In this document: positions 61,396-64,000 of the stretch, in pieces | How the letters are laid out: every line of letters begins with the position of its first letter | Numbering within the stretch: position 1 is the first letter of the stretch | Assembly: GCA_965228775.1 (NCBI GenBank) | Contig: OZ245840.1 | Coordinates: forward strand, 4,774,001 to 4,838,000 | DNA length: 64,000 nucleotides | From: JANQMY01 sp965228775 | Lineage (GTDB): Bacteria; Pseudomonadota; Alphaproteobacteria; JANQMY01 | Direction of reading: 5' to 3' | The notes under the pieces: model-generated | What the model was told of the DNA's origin: nothing | What the model saw: the letters and a program-made list of their open reading frames with translations, nothing else | The model's database searches: none | Program-made: the position numbers and the translations under genes

Positions 61396-62265
61396 CTAGA
61401 AAATGGAAAGCCAAGGTGGGTTATTGGGGGTCACCTCCACATCGCCAGAATTGGGGGCGAGTCCGTCCGTGCGGGCCTCTTCCAGCCGATCAAGACGCAT
61501 GAGGGCAAGGGCAGTGTCCGCGCTGGTCGCACAGAGCGTTCCGATTTCTTTGTCACCGGCTTTGACGGGGGCAGGGGCATCCGGCAAATCTGCGCCAGCC
61601 GATAGCGGGACAATGCGTTTGCGCAACGTGGTTTTGTGCTTCATGCGCGCCGTCACCTCCTGGCCCACATAGCAGCCCTTTTTGAAGTCCACGCCGTTCA
61701 GTTCCGCCATATTGGCTTCCAGGGCGAACATCTGCTCGGTTCCCAACTCTCCCACGCCTTCCGCGACGCCCAGCGACACGCGATAGGCTTTGTAGACGTC
61801 CGGGGGTACCTCAACAGCGTCCGCAATCGACGCCAGCACCTTGGGCAAATCTTCCCCGATGATGCGGTTGCCGAGCGCCTCATATCTCGGATCACTGAAC
61901 ACAACGGTGCCGTCTATTGGTCCGGTCATTTCGATTGCGGTGTCTCCGAAAACCGCAGCGACTTTTAGCTCTGGGGCCGGGGCGATGGTGACGTCTGCCC
62001 GAAGTTTATACATGGTCAGGCGCTTCAGCAGTGCGGCGGCGATCGAAGCATCGCAATCCAAAAAGAAGACATCGTCCTGCTCCGCCAAAAAGAATTCGGC
62101 GATGATCTTGCCCTGAGGTGTCAGAAGCGCCGCGTAGACGGCCGCGTCCGGCGTCAGTTTTTCAATGTCATTGGTTATCAGTCCTTGCAAAAAGTCGCGT
62201 TTCTCGGGGCCGCCGATACGCAGAACGGCTCTGTCGGGAAGGGGGGCAAATTGGATCGTGGTCAT
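61396..62265 (-). CDS. ygfZ: Folate-binding YgfZ-family protein
   Basis: A 289-residue GcvT-like protein without aminomethyltransferase activity. The conserved KGCYVGQEV motif with its essential Cys (about residue 197) marks the YgfZ/IBA57 family. This family uses folate to support assembly or repair of certain iron-sulfur enzymes. It is a paralogue of the GcvT protein at 15.5 kb but lies in a different context. It is divergent from the GT9 gene and upstream of tag. Confidence 0.93.
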   Translation of the reverse strand: MTTIQFAPLPDRAVLRIGGPEKRDFLQGLITNDIEKLTPDAAVYAALLTPQGKIIAEFFLAEQDDVFFLDCDASIAAALLKRLTMYKLRADVTIAPAPELKVAAVFGDTAIEMTGPIDGTVVFSDPRYEALGNRIIGEDLPKVLASIADAVEVPPDVYKAYRVSLGVAEGVGELGTEQMFALEANMAELNGVDFKKGCYVGQEVTARMKHKTTLRKRIVPLSAGADLPDAPAPVKAGDKEIGTLCATSADTALALMRLDRLEEARTDGLAPNSGDVEVTPNNPPWLSIF

Positions 62266-62369
62266 GGCGGAGCCGGTTCTGTTATGGGTTTCGACAAGGG
62301 CCTGTTCACAAACAAGCCCGGCCTTTCTATAAGCCCTGAAGCAGGGCGTTTGAAATCCGGACTTACCAT

Positions 62370-63332
62370 TTGCGCATTCTTTTCATCACTTCAACCCGTA
62401 TCGGCGATGCCGTCTTATCTACCGGCGCGCTCGCTCATCTGGTGGACAACTATCCGGGCGCACGGATAACCGTGGCGTGCGGGCCCGTGGTGGCGCCCCT
62501 GTTCGAAGCGATGACGGATGTGCATGAAGTGATCGCGCTCAATAAGAAGAAGTTCGCCGGGCATTGGGTCGACTTGTGGCGGCGGACGGTGGGCAGGTTT
62601 TGGGACGTGGTGGTGGATCTGCGCGGGTCCGCAATTTCTTGGGTGCTTCTGGCCAGAAGACGCCATGTGGCAGGGCGCAGCAAAGGTACGTCTCACAAGG
62701 TGGTGACGCTGTCTAAAGCGCTGGGGTTAGAGCAGCCCTCCGATCCGCGCATTGTCTTGTCGCCTTCCTATTCCGAAGATGCGGCGCGGCTTCTTGAGGA
62801 CGGGCCTTATCTTGCCGTTTGTCCGACCGCCAACTGGGTGGGCAAAAGGTGGCCAGCGGACAGGTTTCTGGAACTCATCCGGCGTCTGACAAATGATAAC
62901 GGACCCTTTAGCGGCTCGAAAATTGTCGTGTTCGGCGGTCCAGGCGAAGAGGACATGGCGGCACCGTTGATGGAAGGTCTGGACAGCGAGAGTGTTATCG
63001 ACTTGGTGGGTAAAGTCGATCTGCCGACAGCCTTTGCGTGCTTGAAGAAGACCGATTTCTTCATCGGCAATGATTCCGGTCTCATGCATCTGGCGGCCGC
63101 TGCCGGAATACCCACACTGGGCGTATTCGGCCCAAGTCCGGATGCGCTCTACGCCCCATGGGGGAAAAATTGTATGGTGGTGCGCAGTGAAAGCTATGAG
63201 GCAATCGTCAATAATCCGGAATTCGATCACCGCAAACCGGTTTCCTATATGGACAACCTTTCGGTAGACGCCGTGGAACAGGCGGTCCATTCACTGATCC
63301 AATCGCTGCCGGAAGAGAAAGACAGAAAATGA
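62370..63332 (+). CDS. Family 9 glycosyltransferase (heptosyltransferase-like)
   Basis: A 320-residue GT9 enzyme. RILFITSTRIGDAVLSTGAL at the N terminus and LAVCPTANWVGKRWPADRF, then DFFIGNDSGLMHLAAAAGIPTLGVFGPS, are the family hallmarks. It likely adds a heptose or other sugar to lipopolysaccharide, but the acceptor is unknown. The start is a TTG at 62370. It overlaps the next gene by 4 bases. No other lipopolysaccharide gene is near. Confidence 0.92.
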   Translation: MRILFITSTRIGDAVLSTGALAHLVDNYPGARITVACGPVVAPLFEAMTDVHEVIALNKKKFAGHWVDLWRRTVGRFWDVVVDLRGSAISWVLLARRRHVAGRSKGTSHKVVTLSKALGLEQPSDPRIVLSPSYSEDAARLLEDGPYLAVCPTANWVGKRWPADRFLELIRRLTNDNGPFSGSKIVVFGGPGEEDMAAPLMEGLDSESVIDLVGKVDLPTAFACLKKTDFFIGNDSGLMHLAAAAGIPTLGVFGPSPDALYAPWGKNCMVVRSESYEAIVNNPEFDHRKPVSYMDNLSVDAVEQAVHSLIQSLPEEKDRK

Positions 63333-64000
63333 CAGACACATACGACCTCATTCTATCGGGCGGCACTTGCGTTAATCAGGATGGCATCCACGGGGCCGAT
63401 GTTGGTGTGCGCGATGGAAAAATCGCCTTCATTGGAGATCTGTCAGCCGCGTCCGCGGCACAAACAACCGATGTGACCGGTCTGCACGTGCTTCCGGGCG
63501 TGATCGATTCCCAAGTGCATATGCGCGAGCCGGGCATGGAAGAAAAAGAGGATCTGGAAGCAGGGGGCCGCGCTGCGGTGCTAGGCGGCGTTACGGCTGT
63601 TTTTGAAATGCCGAATACCAAACCGAACACGACCACACCCGAAGCGCTGGCCGACAAGGTGCGCCGGGGAACCGATCGCATGTTCTGTGATTTTGCGTTC
63701 TATGTGGGGGGAACAGCCGAGAACGCTGAGACATTGCCGGAACTGGAGTCGTTGCCCGGTTGTTGTGGGGTCAAAGTGTTTATGGGCTCATCGACCGGCA
63801 CACTGCTGGTCGCCGATGACGAGGGCGTGCGTCACGTGTTGCGGCACGGGCGGCGGCGTGTGGCCTTTCATTCAGAAGACGAGTTTCGTTTGCGCGAGCG
63901 CAGAGAGCTTGCCGTCTTCGGAGACGTCAAAACGCATCCGGTGTGGCGCGACGTGGAAGCGGCCGTCATGTGCACGAAACGGCTGGTAAAGATTGCGCGG
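63329..64000 (+). CDS. Dihydroorotase-family amidohydrolase, 5' part (partial)
   Basis: 224 codons of an amidohydrolase run off the right edge. The segment LPGVIDSQVHMREPG, then EDLEAGGRAAVLGGVTAVFEMPNT, and the carboxylated-lysine region VKVFMGSSTG, place it in the dihydroorotase family. The canonical HxH metal pair reads Gln62-Val-His64, so the first His is lost. It could be a variant active dihydroorotase or a related amidohydrolase. It starts with ATGA overlapping the GT9 stop. The C-terminal metal ligands are outside the window. Confidence 0.88.
   Translation, partial: MTDTYDLILSGGTCVNQDGIHGADVGVRDGKIAFIGDLSAASAAQTTDVTGLHVLPGVIDSQVHMREPGMEEKEDLEAGGRAAVLGGVTAVFEMPNTKPNTTTPEALADKVRRGTDRMFCDFAFYVGGTAENAETLPELESLPGCCGVKVFMGSSTGTLLVADDEGVRHVLRHGRRRVAFHSEDEFRLRERRELAVFGDVKTHPVWRDVEAAVMCTKRLVKIAR

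Noticed and set aside
1..64000. tRNA, rRNA, insertion sequences, prophage, CRISPR and defence islands
   Set aside because: I read all intergenic gaps and found no cloverleaf, no transposase or integrase, no spaced repeats, and no toxin-antitoxin or defence gene set.

Overview
The window is a gene-dense, moderately GC-rich chromosomal segment from a free-living, aerobic member of the Alphaproteobacteria. The assignment rests on the cytochrome oxidase assembly end (ctaE, DUF983, SURF1), an ATP synthase F0 cluster with both b and b' subunits, the DciA-like/dsbA/smc/mutY neighbourhood, a CcrM-type GANTC methyltransferase, ETF-ubiquinone oxidoreductase, and the ispB-DUF2007-tRNA methyltransferase-S49-glyQS-ppdK order. 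I cannot fix the order or genus from sequence alone. I found no tRNA, rRNA, insertion sequence, prophage or CRISPR array.

Layout. 1-7.3 kb: tail of cytochrome oxidase subunit III, DUF983, SURF1, threonine synthase, an M16 protease, a GNAT acetyltransferase and a membrane PAS-GGDEF-EAL protein. 7.3-15.1 kb: AlgH/YqgE, a stand-alone DsbD-like periplasmic domain, a peroxiredoxin, the reverse-strand run ispH-thrB-rnhA-asnB, a double CDGSH iron-sulfur protein and a small lipoprotein. 15.2-20 kb: a tandem glycine riboswitch followed by gcvT-gcvH-gcvPA-gcvPB and a perfect palindromic terminator. 20-22.7 kb (reverse): atpI-atpB-atpE-atpF'-atpF with a promoter. 22.8-27.5 kb (reverse): smc, a lipoprotein DsbA and a DciA-like protein, divergent from mutY. 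28.7-29.1 kb: intergenic repeats and hairpins. 29-36 kb: ccrM with GANTC sites in its promoter, rnhB, a radical SAM protein, two small glycosyltransferases, moaB and a soluble lytic transglycosylase. 36-52.5 kb: a uracil-DNA glycosylase lacking two cluster cysteines, ETF-QO, a TPR lipoprotein, ispE, a WecA/MraY-like transferase, ispB, a tRNA methyltransferase, an S49 peptidase, glyQS, ppdK and a cell-wall hydrolase. 52.5-58.1 kb (reverse): a nadA-nadB-nadC-SDR operon under a NadQ-like Nudix/winged-helix regulator, with two palindromic operator candidates. 58.2-64 kb: a dual-specificity phosphatase, an HD-domain nucleotidase-like protein, a long FabH-like synthase, tag, ygfZ, a GT9 glycosyltransferase and the start of a dihydroorotase-family gene.

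Most of the window is conserved core metabolism: respiration and ATP synthesis, threonine, glycine/C1, NAD and isoprenoid synthesis, translation and DNA repair. The parts I find most worth following are regulatory: the GANTC cluster before ccrM, the paired TGCTCA-N3-TGAGCA sites before nadA, and the tandem glycine riboswitch. Two enzymes have lost canonical metal ligands: the uracil-DNA glycosylase and the dihydroorotase-like protein. I did not find a clearly new multi-gene system such as a defence island.
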